Shown here: positions 1 through 6,938 of the stretch, piece after piece
How positions within the stretch are numbered: the first letter of the stretch is position 1
Layout of the letters: the number at the start of each line of letters is the position of its first letter
Origin: Anaerolineae bacterium
GTDB lineage: Bacteria > Chloroflexota > Anaerolineae > 4572-78 > J111
Direction of reading: 5' to 3'
Assembly: GCA_020433785.1 (NCBI GenBank)
Contig: JAGRCC010000064.1
Coordinates: 1 to 14,244, forward strand
DNA: 14,244 nt
The notes under the pieces: generated by a model
What the model was told of the DNA's origin: nothing
What the model saw: the letters and a program-made list of their open reading frames with translations, nothing else
Database searches by the model: none
Program-made: the position numbers and the translations under genes

Positions 1-2
1 CT

Positions 3-956
3 ATTCCTGCCTATCCTCTGCCTGGGACTGAAGCGGTGGCTACATCGGTTCAGATGCACACCGGTGGATCTGCTGTCAACACCGCCATCGCCTTGGCTAA
101 AATGGGGATGGATGTGGGATTTATTGGCCGGGTAGGACCAGACCCACTGGCTAACCAAGTGTTGTCTGATCTAAAAGCGGCTGGGGTCGATTGTAGTGCG
201 GTTCAGATTGACCCCAAAGTAAGTACCGGTTTAATCTTCATCGCCGTTACAATTGACGGCGAGCGAACAATGTTTGGGGCTAGGGGGGCTAACTCTTTTA
301 CGCAAGCCGGCGCCATTGACCCTGCCTATTTTAAAAACTGTCGATGGATCCATCTTTCCAGTTACTCCTTTTTGGCTCATCACCAATATGAAACCATCTT
401 GACCGTTCTTGACATTGCGGAAAATTCGCCCCATACTAGGGTGAGTTTGGACGTCGGCACCGAACCTGTCATTCGAGCGCGTTCCCAAATAATTAACATC
501 TTACCTAGACTTGATGTTATCCTGCCTAACGAGCAGGAGGTATCTCTACTGGCGCAAGGGCTTTCTATAGAGGATGGTCTTAACTTTCTTCTTAACGGCA
601 AAGGGGCTTCGGCAATCATTACCAAACTTGGTCGAAAAGGGTGCCTGTTAGCGGTAGGGGATAAGCGTCTTAGTTTGCCTTCATTTAATGTCAAGACTAA
701 GGATACCACAGGAGCCGGCGACAGCTTCAACGCCGGGGTGGTGCTTGGCCGTTTGGTTGGGCTAAGTTGGGAGTCATCGGCTGCATTGGGAAACGCGATG
801 GGTGGGTTAGTCACCACCTATGACGGCTCTGGAGCGGCGTTTGTCAATAGAAATACCGTCTCTAAATTAATAGAGCAGCACTTTTTCAAAGATGAGTGGG
901 CGCCTGTTCGGCCGGCTTTAGAGGAGTTGACGGCTTGGTTTGAAGGGATTATCTAA
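3..956 (+). CDS. PfkB-family carbohydrate kinase, 5' end missing
   Basis: A sugar kinase that would transfer the gamma-phosphate of ATP to a sugar hydroxyl in the cytoplasm. The reading frame is open to the left edge of the window, so the true start lies upstream. A GTG at 36 could be read as a start, but the residues before it (IPAYPLPGTE) match the usual PfkB N-terminal stretch. About 317 residues are visible, and perhaps 20-30 are missing. Numbering from base 3, the first PfkB signature is at residues 20-45 (TGGSAVNTAIALAKMG, then FIGRVG). The second is DTTGAGDSFNAG at 234-245, where the Asp of GAGD (about 240) is the catalytic base in this family. The LPNEQE segment at about 174-179 is also typical. 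The substrate cannot be read from sequence; ribokinase-like, ketodeoxygluconate kinase and phosphofructokinase-like roles all remain open. The tpiA gene 90 bases downstream on the same strand favours a sugar-catabolic role, which is inference. Confidence 0.9.
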   Translation: MPAYPLPGTEAVATSVQMHTGGSAVNTAIALAKMGMDVGFIGRVGPDPLANQVLSDLKAAGVDCSAVQIDPKVSTGLIFIAVTIDGERTMFGARGANSFTQAGAIDPAYFKNCRWIHLSSYSFLAHHQYETILTVLDIAENSPHTRVSLDVGTEPVIRARSQIINILPRLDVILPNEQEVSLLAQGLSIEDGLNFLLNGKGASAIITKLGRKGCLLAVGDKRLSLPSFNVKTKDTTGAGDSFNAGVVLGRLVGLSWESSAALGNAMGGLVTTYDGSGAAFVNRNTVSKLIEQHFFKDEWAPVRPALEELTAWFEGII

Positions 957-979
957 ACCGACCCTTCCTCGTTGCTGGC

Positions 980-1008
980 TTGAGCAGTTAACAATGATGT
1001 CATCTATT
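980..1008 (+). promoter_or_regulatory. candidate sigma70-type promoter for tpiA
   Basis: TTGAGC (980-985) and TCTATT (1003-1008) are separated by exactly 17 bases, each matching 4 of 6 consensus positions. It lies in the short gap before tpiA and would give a leader of about 30-35 bases. Chance matches of this quality are common. Confidence 0.25.
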
Positions 1009-1046
1009 CTCAAATCAAATTAAATATGAAAGAGGAGGAAATTTAA

Positions 1047-1802
1047 GTGAGAACACCTATCATTGCTGGAAATTGGAAAATGCACAAAACCGTGGCCGAA
1101 GCGATTGATCTGGCTCAAGGAATTTGTGGTGCCGTGGAAAATATTAGTGGAGTCGATGTGGTGCTATGCCCCACTTTTACTGCTCTATCAGCGGTAAAAG
1201 ATATTGTGGACGGCACAAAGGTGGGTCTGGGAGCACAAAATATGTACTGGGAAGTTCAAGGTGCGTTTACCGGTGAGATTTCCCCGGTCATGCTGGCCGA
1301 GTTGTGCGATTACGTGATCCTGGGACACTCGGAGCGACGCCAATACTTCGGCGAAACGGATGAGGGCGTTAACAAAAAGATCAAAGCGGCTTTAGCCCAC
1401 AGTTTAATTCCCATCGTTTGCGTGGGTGAGGATTTGACCCAAAATGAAGCCGGTGAAACCGAAACGTTTGTCGGCGGCCAGGTCAAAGCCGCATTCGATG
1501 GGTTGTCGCCCGATGAGGCAGCGACCGTGATTGTGGCCTATGAGCCGATCTGGGCTATCGGAACCGGCAAAACCGCCGACCCGACAATGGCCAATAGTAT
1601 CATTAAAACCAGCATTCGCGGTATTCTGGCCGATCTGTATGGCGACGCAGTGGCCGAAAAAATCCGGGTTCAGTATGGCGGCAGTGTTAAGCCGGACAAT
1701 GTCGCCGGGTTTATGGCCCAACCTGACATCGATGGGGCTTTAGTCGGCGGCGCCAGCCTAAAAGTAGATTCGTTCTTGGCCTTGGTTAAGGGTTCGGCGT
1801 AG
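1047..1802 (+). CDS. tpiA: triosephosphate isomerase
   Basis: Interconverts dihydroxyacetone phosphate and glyceraldehyde 3-phosphate in glycolysis and gluconeogenesis; a cytoplasmic TIM-barrel enzyme, normally a dimer. The 251-residue length is typical. All catalytic elements are present: Asn9 and Lys11 in GNWKMHK (8-14), the electrophilic His94 in ILGHSERR (91-98), the catalytic base Glu166 in AYEPIWAIGTG (164-174, running into flexible loop 6), and the phosphate-gripping YGGSVKPDN (210-218). The GTG start at 1047 is chosen because an AGGAGG ribosome site (1033-1038) stands 8 bases upstream and the protein begins, as usual, just before the GNWKMHK strand. It may be read through from the PfkB kinase or from its own promoter in the 90-base gap. 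Nothing is unusual apart from the GTG start. Confidence 0.98.
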   Translation: MRTPIIAGNWKMHKTVAEAIDLAQGICGAVENISGVDVVLCPTFTALSAVKDIVDGTKVGLGAQNMYWEVQGAFTGEISPVMLAELCDYVILGHSERRQYFGETDEGVNKKIKAALAHSLIPIVCVGEDLTQNEAGETETFVGGQVKAAFDGLSPDEAATVIVAYEPIWAIGTGKTADPTMANSIIKTSIRGILADLYGDAVAEKIRVQYGGSVKPDNVAGFMAQPDIDGALVGGASLKVDSFLALVKGSA

Positions 1803-1826
1803 ACCTTAGTGAAATGTTTGAAAAAA

Positions 1827-1876
1827 ATCGGTGACTGGCATTTGATTTCGGTAAGTTAAAAGTGCCAGTCACCGGT
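1827..1876. repeat. long palindrome, REP-like; possible minus-strand terminator
   Basis: A perfect 12-base inverted repeat: CGGTGACTGGCA (1829-1840) pairs with TGCCAGTCACCG (1863-1874). U.G and A-U pairs extend the stem to about 1827-1876, and the inner loop is about 16-22 bases. On the plus strand the 3' arm is followed by gtaatt, with no U-tract, so it is a poor intrinsic terminator for tpiA. On the minus strand it is followed by seven T residues (complement of 1821-1827), but no minus-strand gene precedes it. Size, symmetry and intergenic position suggest a dispersed REP-type element. Only one copy lies in this window, so repetition is not shown. Confidence 0.6.
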
Positions 1877-1890
1877 AATTAACCCGGCCT

Positions 1891-1908
1891 AGCCTAGTGG
1901 GATAGGCT
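1891..1908 (+). promoter_or_regulatory. small hairpin just before the membrane metalloprotease gene
   Basis: AGCCTA (1891-1896) and TAGGCT (1903-1908) form a perfect 6-base stem with a 6-base loop, ending 7 bases before the TTG start at 1916. It could influence ribosome access to that weak initiation site; the role is speculative. Confidence 0.25.
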
Positions 1909-1915
1909 GAGTAAA

Positions 1916-2722
1916 TTGTTTGAAGTAGATCGTCTTAAGATCAGACGCCTAAAATTTATGTCTGGTTGGTCCATTCTTTTTTGGTTAATTATTTCATTCT
2001 TAATACTATACCCCCTGAACCGCTGGATTAGTACCCGTGTGCAGGGGGTTGCTTTTTTATTAACGGGCAGCCCTTTAGTGGCTATGTGGTTTTTTTGGGT
2101 TATTTTTCTGCCGGGTACATTTTTGCATGAATTAAGCCACTGGCTTACGGCTAACCTGCTTGGTGTTAGAACCGTTAAATTTTCTCTATGGCCGGAGATC
2201 AAAAAAGGGGGGCAGTTACAAATGGGGGCTGTCCAGGTTGAAGTGGGCGACCCCTTTCGACACAGTCTTATCGGCGTCGCCCCCTTACTCTTTGGGAGTC
2301 TGGCCGTTTTATTGATTGGTCACGGGCAACTTAATCTGACATCCATTGGTCAGGCTGTGGTTTCGGGTAACTTGGAAGCGATTTGGCAGGCGATTATCCA
2401 AACCCTGGCTTTACCTGATGTGTGGGTGTGGCTTTACCTGGTATTTGCTATCTCTAACGCCATGCTGCCCAGCGCTTCAGACCGCGAGGCCTGGCGCACC
2501 GTTTTACTCTATTTGGGCCTAGCTTTGGTTTTGGCTATTGGCTTGGGGCTCAACCCCTCCCTTCCTCCCGATTTTCAGAGATTGGTTCTAACCGGCTTTA
2601 CCTATCTGCTGTCTGCCTTTACCATCACTATCGCCGTCGATCTGGTGTTTATGGGCTTTATCCTCATATTTGAGTTTCTGCTTGGTTGGCTGTTGGGGCG
2701 ACAAGTTCAGTACAATCGTTAA
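1916..2722 (+). CDS. integral membrane protein with M50-type HExxH zinc protease motif
   Basis: A 268-residue polytopic membrane protein. Hydrophobic stretches lie at roughly 19-34, 44-67, 116-136, 168-183, 195-212 and 226-261. HELSH at 71-75 inside a hydrophobic helix is the zinc-binding HExxH of intramembrane (M50/site-2) proteases. NAMLPSASD at 181-189 resembles their second motif, in which a later Asp supplies the third zinc ligand, and GVAPLLFG (120-127) follows a typical inter-helix pattern. I infer a membrane-embedded metalloprotease or a close non-proteolytic relative; the substrate is unknown. No PDZ domain is visible. The TTG at 1916 has only a weak upstream GGCTGAG; an in-frame ATG at 1958 (Met15) also lacks a good ribosome site, so the start is uncertain. 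It lies 138 bases upstream of an ECF sigma/anti-sigma pair on the same strand, suggesting (inference) cleavage of that anti-sigma factor. Confidence 0.75.
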   Translation: MFEVDRLKIRRLKFMSGWSILFWLIISFLILYPLNRWISTRVQGVAFLLTGSPLVAMWFFWVIFLPGTFLHELSHWLTANLLGVRTVKFSLWPEIKKGGQLQMGAVQVEVGDPFRHSLIGVAPLLFGSLAVLLIGHGQLNLTSIGQAVVSGNLEAIWQAIIQTLALPDVWVWLYLVFAISNAMLPSASDREAWRTVLLYLGLALVLAIGLGLNPSLPPDFQRLVLTGFTYLLSAFTITIAVDLVFMGFILIFEFLLGWLLGRQVQYNR

Positions 2723-2757
2723 TTTTCTCCTATTATTCCCCTATATCACACCCAGAA

Positions 2758-2787
2758 TTTAGGCTTGGTCATAAAAAATGATATACT
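2758..2787 (+). promoter_or_regulatory. candidate extended -10 promoter for the ECF sigma operon
   Basis: TGATATACT (2779-2787) combines an extended -10 TGn with TATACT, 5 of 6 consensus positions. A weak -35, TTTAGG (2758-2763), lies 18 bases upstream. Transcription would start near 2794, leaving a leader of roughly 65 bases before the sigma start codon. A 5-base inverted repeat, CTGCG (2790-2794) and CGCAG (2803-2807), sits at the expected start point and could be an operator or a leader hairpin. Confidence 0.45.
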
Positions 2788-2860
2788 TTCTGCGTTATCG
2801 TGCGCAGGGTTAATTGAGCGTAACAGTTTATTTTAGCCCATCGTTGTTATAGGTGTAATC

Positions 2861-3442
2861 TTGATCGATAGTGCTGGAGCCGCTCAGTTACCTGAGTCGG
2901 CGTCACAAGAAGTCGAACTGATTCGGCAAGCCACTTCAGGCGATGCCAATGCTTTTGCCGGTTTATACGATGCCTATGTAGATGAGGTTTATCGTTTTAT
3001 TTTGCATCGCGTAGGCAACAAGCAAACAGCCGAAGACCTGACGTCTCAGGTATTTCTTAAAGCCTGGGATAATTTGGGGCGATATACGATGCGCGGTTTG
3101 CCTTTTGGAGCCTGGCTCTTTCGCATTGCCCGCAATACGGTTATCGACCATTACCGAACTTATAAAGACGCGCTACCCTTGGAGGCCGAGGCCATGACGA
3201 AACCCGATCCTAAGGCCAATGTAGCCAAAGAAGTGGAACGCCGGTTGGAGCGGGAGTGGCTCCAAAAGGTTTTGCAACATTTAACGGAAGATCAACGCGA
3301 AGTGTTAACCCTAAAATTTATTAATGGCTTAAAAACAGGAGAGGTTGCAAAAATTATGGGTAAGCGCCAGGGGGCTATTCGTGCGCTGCAAATGCGGGCG
3401 CTGCAGGCCCTGGCTGATTTATTAGGGGGAGATTATGAGTAA
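2861..3442 (+). CDS. ECF-type RNA polymerase sigma factor
   Basis: A 193-residue group 4 (extracytoplasmic function) sigma factor that would direct RNA polymerase to a stress or envelope regulon. Region 2 spans about residues 34-101, with AEDLTSQVFLKAWDNL (58-73) and the DNA-melting segment FGAWLFRIARNTVIDHYR (82-99). Region 4 spans about 136-188: LTEDQREVLTLKFINGLKTG, then a helix-turn-helix at GEVAKIMGKRQGAIRALQMRA. A charged linker of about 35 residues joins them, with no extra C-terminal domain. The start is TTG at 2861, with AGGTG (2851-2855) just upstream and no better in-frame start. The gene overlaps the next by 8 bases (ATGAGTAA, 3435-3442), so the two are translationally coupled, as expected for sigma and anti-sigma partners. 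The exact ECF subgroup cannot be assigned by eye. Confidence 0.95.
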   Translation: MIDSAGAAQLPESASQEVELIRQATSGDANAFAGLYDAYVDEVYRFILHRVGNKQTAEDLTSQVFLKAWDNLGRYTMRGLPFGAWLFRIARNTVIDHYRTYKDALPLEAEAMTKPDPKANVAKEVERRLEREWLQKVLQHLTEDQREVLTLKFINGLKTGEVAKIMGKRQGAIRALQMRALQALADLLGGDYE

Positions 3443-5327
3443 GCTGGAAAGAGTATTAGATGACTGCCTTGCCCAACTCGCCAGCGGACAGTCAACCGTA
3501 GAAAAATGTCTGGCCGACCATCCAGAGTGCGCCCCAGAGTTGCAACGTTTGCTGCTGGCCGCGCAAATTTTAGAACCGGGCCAAAGCAACGAACCCTCGC
3601 CGATGTTCAAAGCCAAAACCCGCGCTCAGTTGATCGCTCATATGAAGACTCATCCCAAGAAAAAACGTTCGGCCGGCTTCTGGCCGGCTTGGGCGCCACT
3701 CTTTTTGGGACGGTCATTCAATATGGCTTTTGGCGTAGCGGCCGTATTGGTTTTGTTTTTGTCAACCGGAACGGTGCTGGCCCAATCGGCTCTACCCGGT
3801 GAAGCGCTGTATGATTGGAAGCTGACCAGTGAGCAGGTTTTGCGAACGGTGCACCCCAATCCGCTCAGCGTTGATCTAATGGTGGCCGAGCGACGCATTA
3901 ATGACTTAGCCCAAGTGTCGGGCGATGATAAGGCTGTGGCTTTGGCTCTGTCTGAATACCAGCACTCCTTATCCAACTTATCCGATTATAATACGCCGGA
4001 ATCACGGCAGACCATTTCGGCGGCATTGGCGCGTCAGAAAGTGGAGTTGGCTCAAGTTGATGTCGATGTCCCGCAATTGGATCAGATGTTGGCCGAGTTT
4101 GACCCGGCGCTGTCCCCACCTATCGCTACTGTGCCGGTTGAACTGGCATTTAGCTATCAGACGGTCAGCCTCGATGAGCGAACGATTACCTATCGAGCTA
4201 CCATCACCAATGTCACCTCGAGCCAGCCCGCCTCGGCAACCCTGGTTGCCGCGTTATCGGCCAACGAAGCGTTCGTGTCTGACAACGGCGCGGGCTGTGC
4301 GCTTAATAACAATGGAGAACTTTCCTGTGTGGTCGATGATCTAGCCCTCAACAGCGCCCGTAGTATAACGGTTACCACTCGGGCTGTACCTTGTTACAGC
4401 GGCTTGGTGGCGAATTCCGCTACGCTGGATAGTGGCAATGGTACTGCTCAGGTCAGCCCTATCGGGCTAATTAAAGCGGAGAATGTAATTAATTCGCAAT
4501 TTCCAAATTCGGCCCGAGTCTTTTACGTACAGAGCAATTCTCAAAACGCCGACCTTGGTTTGGTGACGTCGGGTGGGACTTCCATCAATACGGAGTTCCA
4601 TCGCTGGGCCGCAGCTCCGGCCTGGTCCCCGGATGGCAAGAAATTGGCCTTTTTTGGAGTTCAAGGTATCAGCCAGTTGGCTTTCCCTTATGATAAAGGG
4701 AATGGGGTGTGGGTGGTTGATGTAATCAATAATCAGCAGCAAAACCCCAGACAGCTTTTGGCGCAGGATCACATTAAAAATCTCACCTGGTCACCGGATG
4801 GAACGATGATCGCTGTAGAAATTGGTCCGCCGGGTATCACTCACGAGGTCGCCATCATCGATGCCGACGACGGCCGCCAACTTTATCGTTTTGCCGGTGA
4901 GCAGCCCGCCTGGAGTCCAAACAGCAACCAGCTTGTAGTCAAGGGGTGTTTCGAGGCATGTGGATTGTGGTTGGTTAAACTGGATGGCACGCTGATAAGA
5001 CAGCTTACCACCGACAGCACCGACAGTTATCCAGCCTGGTCGCCGGCAGGTGACCAAGTCGCCTTTAGTTCTTCTAATCGCGATGGCAACTGGGAGATTT
5101 ATCTGCTCCAAATGGATAGTGGTAGCATCAACCGCTTAACAAATCGAGCTGGAACCGATACCACGCCTGTCTTTGGTCCATGCGGGCAAGATCTATACCT
5201 GCGCACCGATCAATACGGCAGTTGGTGGATTACCGCCATGCCGCTTGATGGCAGCGACGAGTACAAAGTCCAAGAGGGAGTCGGTTCCACCGATGAGTGG
5301 GGCTTAGCTCGACCGGCTGTTCGCTAA
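3435..5327 (+). CDS. transmembrane anti-sigma-like protein with extracytoplasmic TolB-like propeller
   Basis: A 630-residue single-pass membrane protein, the likely regulator of the preceding ECF sigma factor. Residues 1-92 are cytoplasmic and include a helical N-terminus (LERVLDDCLAQLASGQS, 4-20; CLADHPECAPELQRLL, 25-40) typical of proteins encoded with Chloroflexota ECF sigmas. I see no zinc anti-sigma motif (HxxxCxxC). A transmembrane helix lies at about 95-117. Residues 118-225 form a helical segment resembling DUF5667. Residues 235-345 look like a beta-sandwich of the DUF11 kind with four Cys (288, 298, 320 and a later region). From about 360 to 625 there are PD40/TolB-type repeats marked by PAWSPDGKKLAF (395-406), TWSPDGTMIAV (451-461), PAWSPNSNQLVV (491-502) and PAWSPAGDQVAF (533-544). 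ATG 3435 has an AGGGGGAG ribosome site. Anti-sigma activity is inferred from position and topology; the propeller is the likely sensor. Confidence 0.85.
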   Translation: MSKLERVLDDCLAQLASGQSTVEKCLADHPECAPELQRLLLAAQILEPGQSNEPSPMFKAKTRAQLIAHMKTHPKKKRSAGFWPAWAPLFLGRSFNMAFGVAAVLVLFLSTGTVLAQSALPGEALYDWKLTSEQVLRTVHPNPLSVDLMVAERRINDLAQVSGDDKAVALALSEYQHSLSNLSDYNTPESRQTISAALARQKVELAQVDVDVPQLDQMLAEFDPALSPPIATVPVELAFSYQTVSLDERTITYRATITNVTSSQPASATLVAALSANEAFVSDNGAGCALNNNGELSCVVDDLALNSARSITVTTRAVPCYSGLVANSATLDSGNGTAQVSPIGLIKAENVINSQFPNSARVFYVQSNSQNADLGLVTSGGTSINTEFHRWAAAPAWSPDGKKLAFFGVQGISQLAFPYDKGNGVWVVDVINNQQQNPRQLLAQDHIKNLTWSPDGTMIAVEIGPPGITHEVAIIDADDGRQLYRFAGEQPAWSPNSNQLVVKGCFEACGLWLVKLDGTLIRQLTTDSTDSYPAWSPAGDQVAFSSSNRDGNWEIYLLQMDSGSINRLTNRAGTDTTPVFGPCGQDLYLRTDQYGSWWITAMPLDGSDEYKVQEGVGSTDEWGLARPAVR

Positions 5328-5346
5328 TTAACTGTAGAAAATCTTT

Positions 5347-5407
5347 TGGTTCGTAGTAATGGCTTTAGCGTTGTAGGTGATATTGCTAAAGTGGTTACTA
5401 CGAACCA
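5347..5407. repeat. 61-base imperfect palindrome, REP/MITE-like
   Basis: Arms of 23 bases: TGGTTCGTAGTAA (5347-5359) pairs perfectly with TTACTACGAACCA (5395-5407), then a 3-base mismatch bubble, then GCTTTAGC-type pairing (5363-5369 with 5385-5391). The loop is about 15 bases (5370-5384). In total 20 of 23 positions pair. It starts 20 bases after the stop of the anti-sigma gene and could stabilise or end that transcript, but there is no U-tract after the 3' arm. The layered symmetry and intergenic position resemble dispersed REP or miniature-transposon palindromes. A second copy is not present in the window. Confidence 0.65.
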
Positions 5408-5588
5408 CCTCACATCCCCTAATAACTGCCCCTATCCAGCGATTATGGGCCGGAAAACCTTCCCAAATGCCCCCTAGGCCTTTATCTCAGCCTCAGCCTT
5501 ATCCTCAACGTTTTACCTCATCGTAATTGTAACGTCAATTTCATCGCATAACACTTTTCTTTATTCTATCGTTTATAGTCTTAGAAGT

Positions 5589-5605
5589 TTGATCTTTTAG
5601 ATCAA
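5589..5605. promoter_or_regulatory. operator-like palindrome upstream of the first Asp-box gene
   Basis: TTGATCT (5589-5595) and AGATCAA (5599-5605) are perfect inverted 7-base arms around TTT. It lies about 10 bases after a possible -10 hexamer TATAGT (5574-5579), i.e. around the expected transcription start, and 35 bases before the start codon. That position suits a repressor operator. The palindrome is seen; the role is inference. Confidence 0.4.
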
Positions 5606-5639
5606 TTGGTTACAGCAGCTATCAAAGGAGTTTACGGAA

Positions 5640-6866
5640 ATGAATACCTGGCAAAGCTGGGTTAAAACCGGCTTACTTCGGATTATACGGTCAATCTTAT
5701 TTTTGGTTACGCTTATTTTTGGAACGACAGCCGTGATGTTAATGGGCGAAACGTCAGGGCTGGCTTTAGCTGATCTGTCGAATGCTTCGGTTTTAAATGT
5801 GACCACAGCCGGCGATGGCGTGATGTTTGCGGTCCTGCAAAATGGACCTCAGCCTGACGGCATCTACCAGAGCGATGATAAGGGCCTAACTTGGCGGCGC
5901 GTCGGCGCCGGCCCAAACGGGGTGATGACCACTTTGGTGGCTCACCCAACCAATAACGCGGTCCTTTTCGTCGGGACTGAAGGTGGGCCGGTCACGACCA
6001 CCAATAATCTTTGGCGAAGTGAGGACAGCGGCAAGAGCTGGCATGAATTTTTCATCAGTCTCCCGGCCCACCCTGACGGGCTGGTTCCGGGGGTGACCGC
6101 CTTGGCGATTGATCCCAAACAACCTCACAAACTGTATATCGGTACAGCCGGATTAGGCGTCTATTTATTCGATATTGGCGGTAATGGGTTGGGGTACAGC
6201 CTGGTGGGTGGTGTCTCCGCACACAGAATGCAAGTCAAAGATCTGATCATCGGCGAGAGAAATCGAGTCTACGCTTTAACCGAAACCGGCCTGTTGGTAA
6301 CCGGCGATGGTCAAGCCTGGCAAAAGCTACCGCTGCTGGCAGAACGGCCGGTTGATGTGGCCGCCGCAGGGAATTCACTCTACGCTGCCGCTGCGTCGGG
6401 TAACGTTTATCAGTCAAGCAATGGTGGGCAAACTTGGACCCAAATCGGCGGTAATTGGCCAGCCCTGGCCGGGGCTAGTTTGCAAGCCACCGCGGTTAGT
6501 GTCGATCAGGACGACCCAAACCATGCGGCGGTATCCACAGCTTATAATATTGACGGGCAGTGGGTTGGCGGTAGCCTTTATGAAACCCACGATGCCGGTC
6601 AGGCATGGGCGAAAGTTGGCGAGGCTAAAGGCGTGATTACGCAGTTGATGATTACAAATGGCCGTGTTTATGCCGTTTCATCTACGGGTTTAACGCCGTA
6701 TGGGCTGCCTGTCCAAGCTGAGCCAAACGGTATTTTGGATCGATTGGGGCTGCCGGTCTATTTAACATTTGCTCAGGTTTTGGTCATTTTGATAACTCTG
6801 GGCTTAGCCAGCCTCATTCTGTTTGGTCGATTAGAATGGGTGCGCCCCTTACCAACCAGCTCGTAA
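5640..6866 (+). CDS. doubly anchored Asp-box (Ycf48/sortilin-like) beta-propeller protein, copy 1
   Basis: A 408-residue protein of unknown role. A hydrophobic N-terminal segment at about 14-36 after a basic start is a signal peptide or membrane anchor; LALAD at 41-45 could be a cleavage site. A second hydrophobic helix at about 371-395 precedes a short basic tail (RLEWVRP), which fits a cytoplasmic C-terminus. The part between is a beta-propeller with four Asp-box/BNR motifs: SDDKGLTW (78-85), SEDSGKSW (127-134), SSNGGQTW (259-266) and THDAGQAW (316-323). The blade phrases LYIGTAGLGVYLF and VYALTETGLLV are also typical. The propeller should face outside the cytoplasm. Such folds act as protein-binding scaffolds (e.g. 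Ycf48 in photosystem II assembly) or glycan-binding modules, but no catalytic residues are evident. ATG 5640 has AAGGAG 9 bases upstream. A diverged paralogue lies at 7357. Confidence 0.85.
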   Translation: MNTWQSWVKTGLLRIIRSILFLVTLIFGTTAVMLMGETSGLALADLSNASVLNVTTAGDGVMFAVLQNGPQPDGIYQSDDKGLTWRRVGAGPNGVMTTLVAHPTNNAVLFVGTEGGPVTTTNNLWRSEDSGKSWHEFFISLPAHPDGLVPGVTALAIDPKQPHKLYIGTAGLGVYLFDIGGNGLGYSLVGGVSAHRMQVKDLIIGERNRVYALTETGLLVTGDGQAWQKLPLLAERPVDVAAAGNSLYAAAASGNVYQSSNGGQTWTQIGGNWPALAGASLQATAVSVDQDDPNHAAVSTAYNIDGQWVGGSLYETHDAGQAWAKVGEAKGVITQLMITNGRVYAVSSTGLTPYGLPVQAEPNGILDRLGLPVYLTFAQVLVILITLGLASLILFGRLEWVRPLPTSS

Positions 6867-6938
6867 CAGTTTTTCGGTCTCTTTCGTTATAAAAGGTGTA
6901 GTTGAACACTAATTGTCAACCAAAGGAACTAAGAAAAA

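Larger units (their letters stand above)
5328..5639. other. 312-base intergenic region before the first Asp-box gene
   Basis: No convincing coding sequence on either strand. It contains a long imperfect palindrome near its left end (5347-5407) and a short perfect palindrome near its right end (5589-5605). Between them (about 5408-5570) is AT-moderate sequence in which I see no clear element. A possible -10 hexamer, TATAGT (5574-5579), lacks a recognisable -35. A good ribosome site, AAGGAG (5625-5630), serves the gene at 5640. Confidence 0.7.

Noticed and set aside
36..38. GTG at 36 as the true start of the sugar kinase
   Set aside because: The frame stays open to the window edge and the residues before the GTG (PLPGTE) fit the family N-terminus; no ribosome site precedes it.
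380..817. 145-codon minus-strand open frame inside the sugar kinase gene
   Set aside because: It is fully antisense to a gene with clear PfkB signatures, and its product is low-complexity with no recognisable motif.
1827..1876. Intrinsic terminator for tpiA
   Set aside because: The 3' arm is followed by gtaatt, with no U-tract on the plus strand; the T-run is on the other strand.
5589..5605. FNR/CRP-type binding site
   Set aside because: TTGAT...ATCAA half-sites are present, but the gap is 7 bases, whereas FNR sites have 4, and CRP half-sites (TGTGA/TCACA) are absent.
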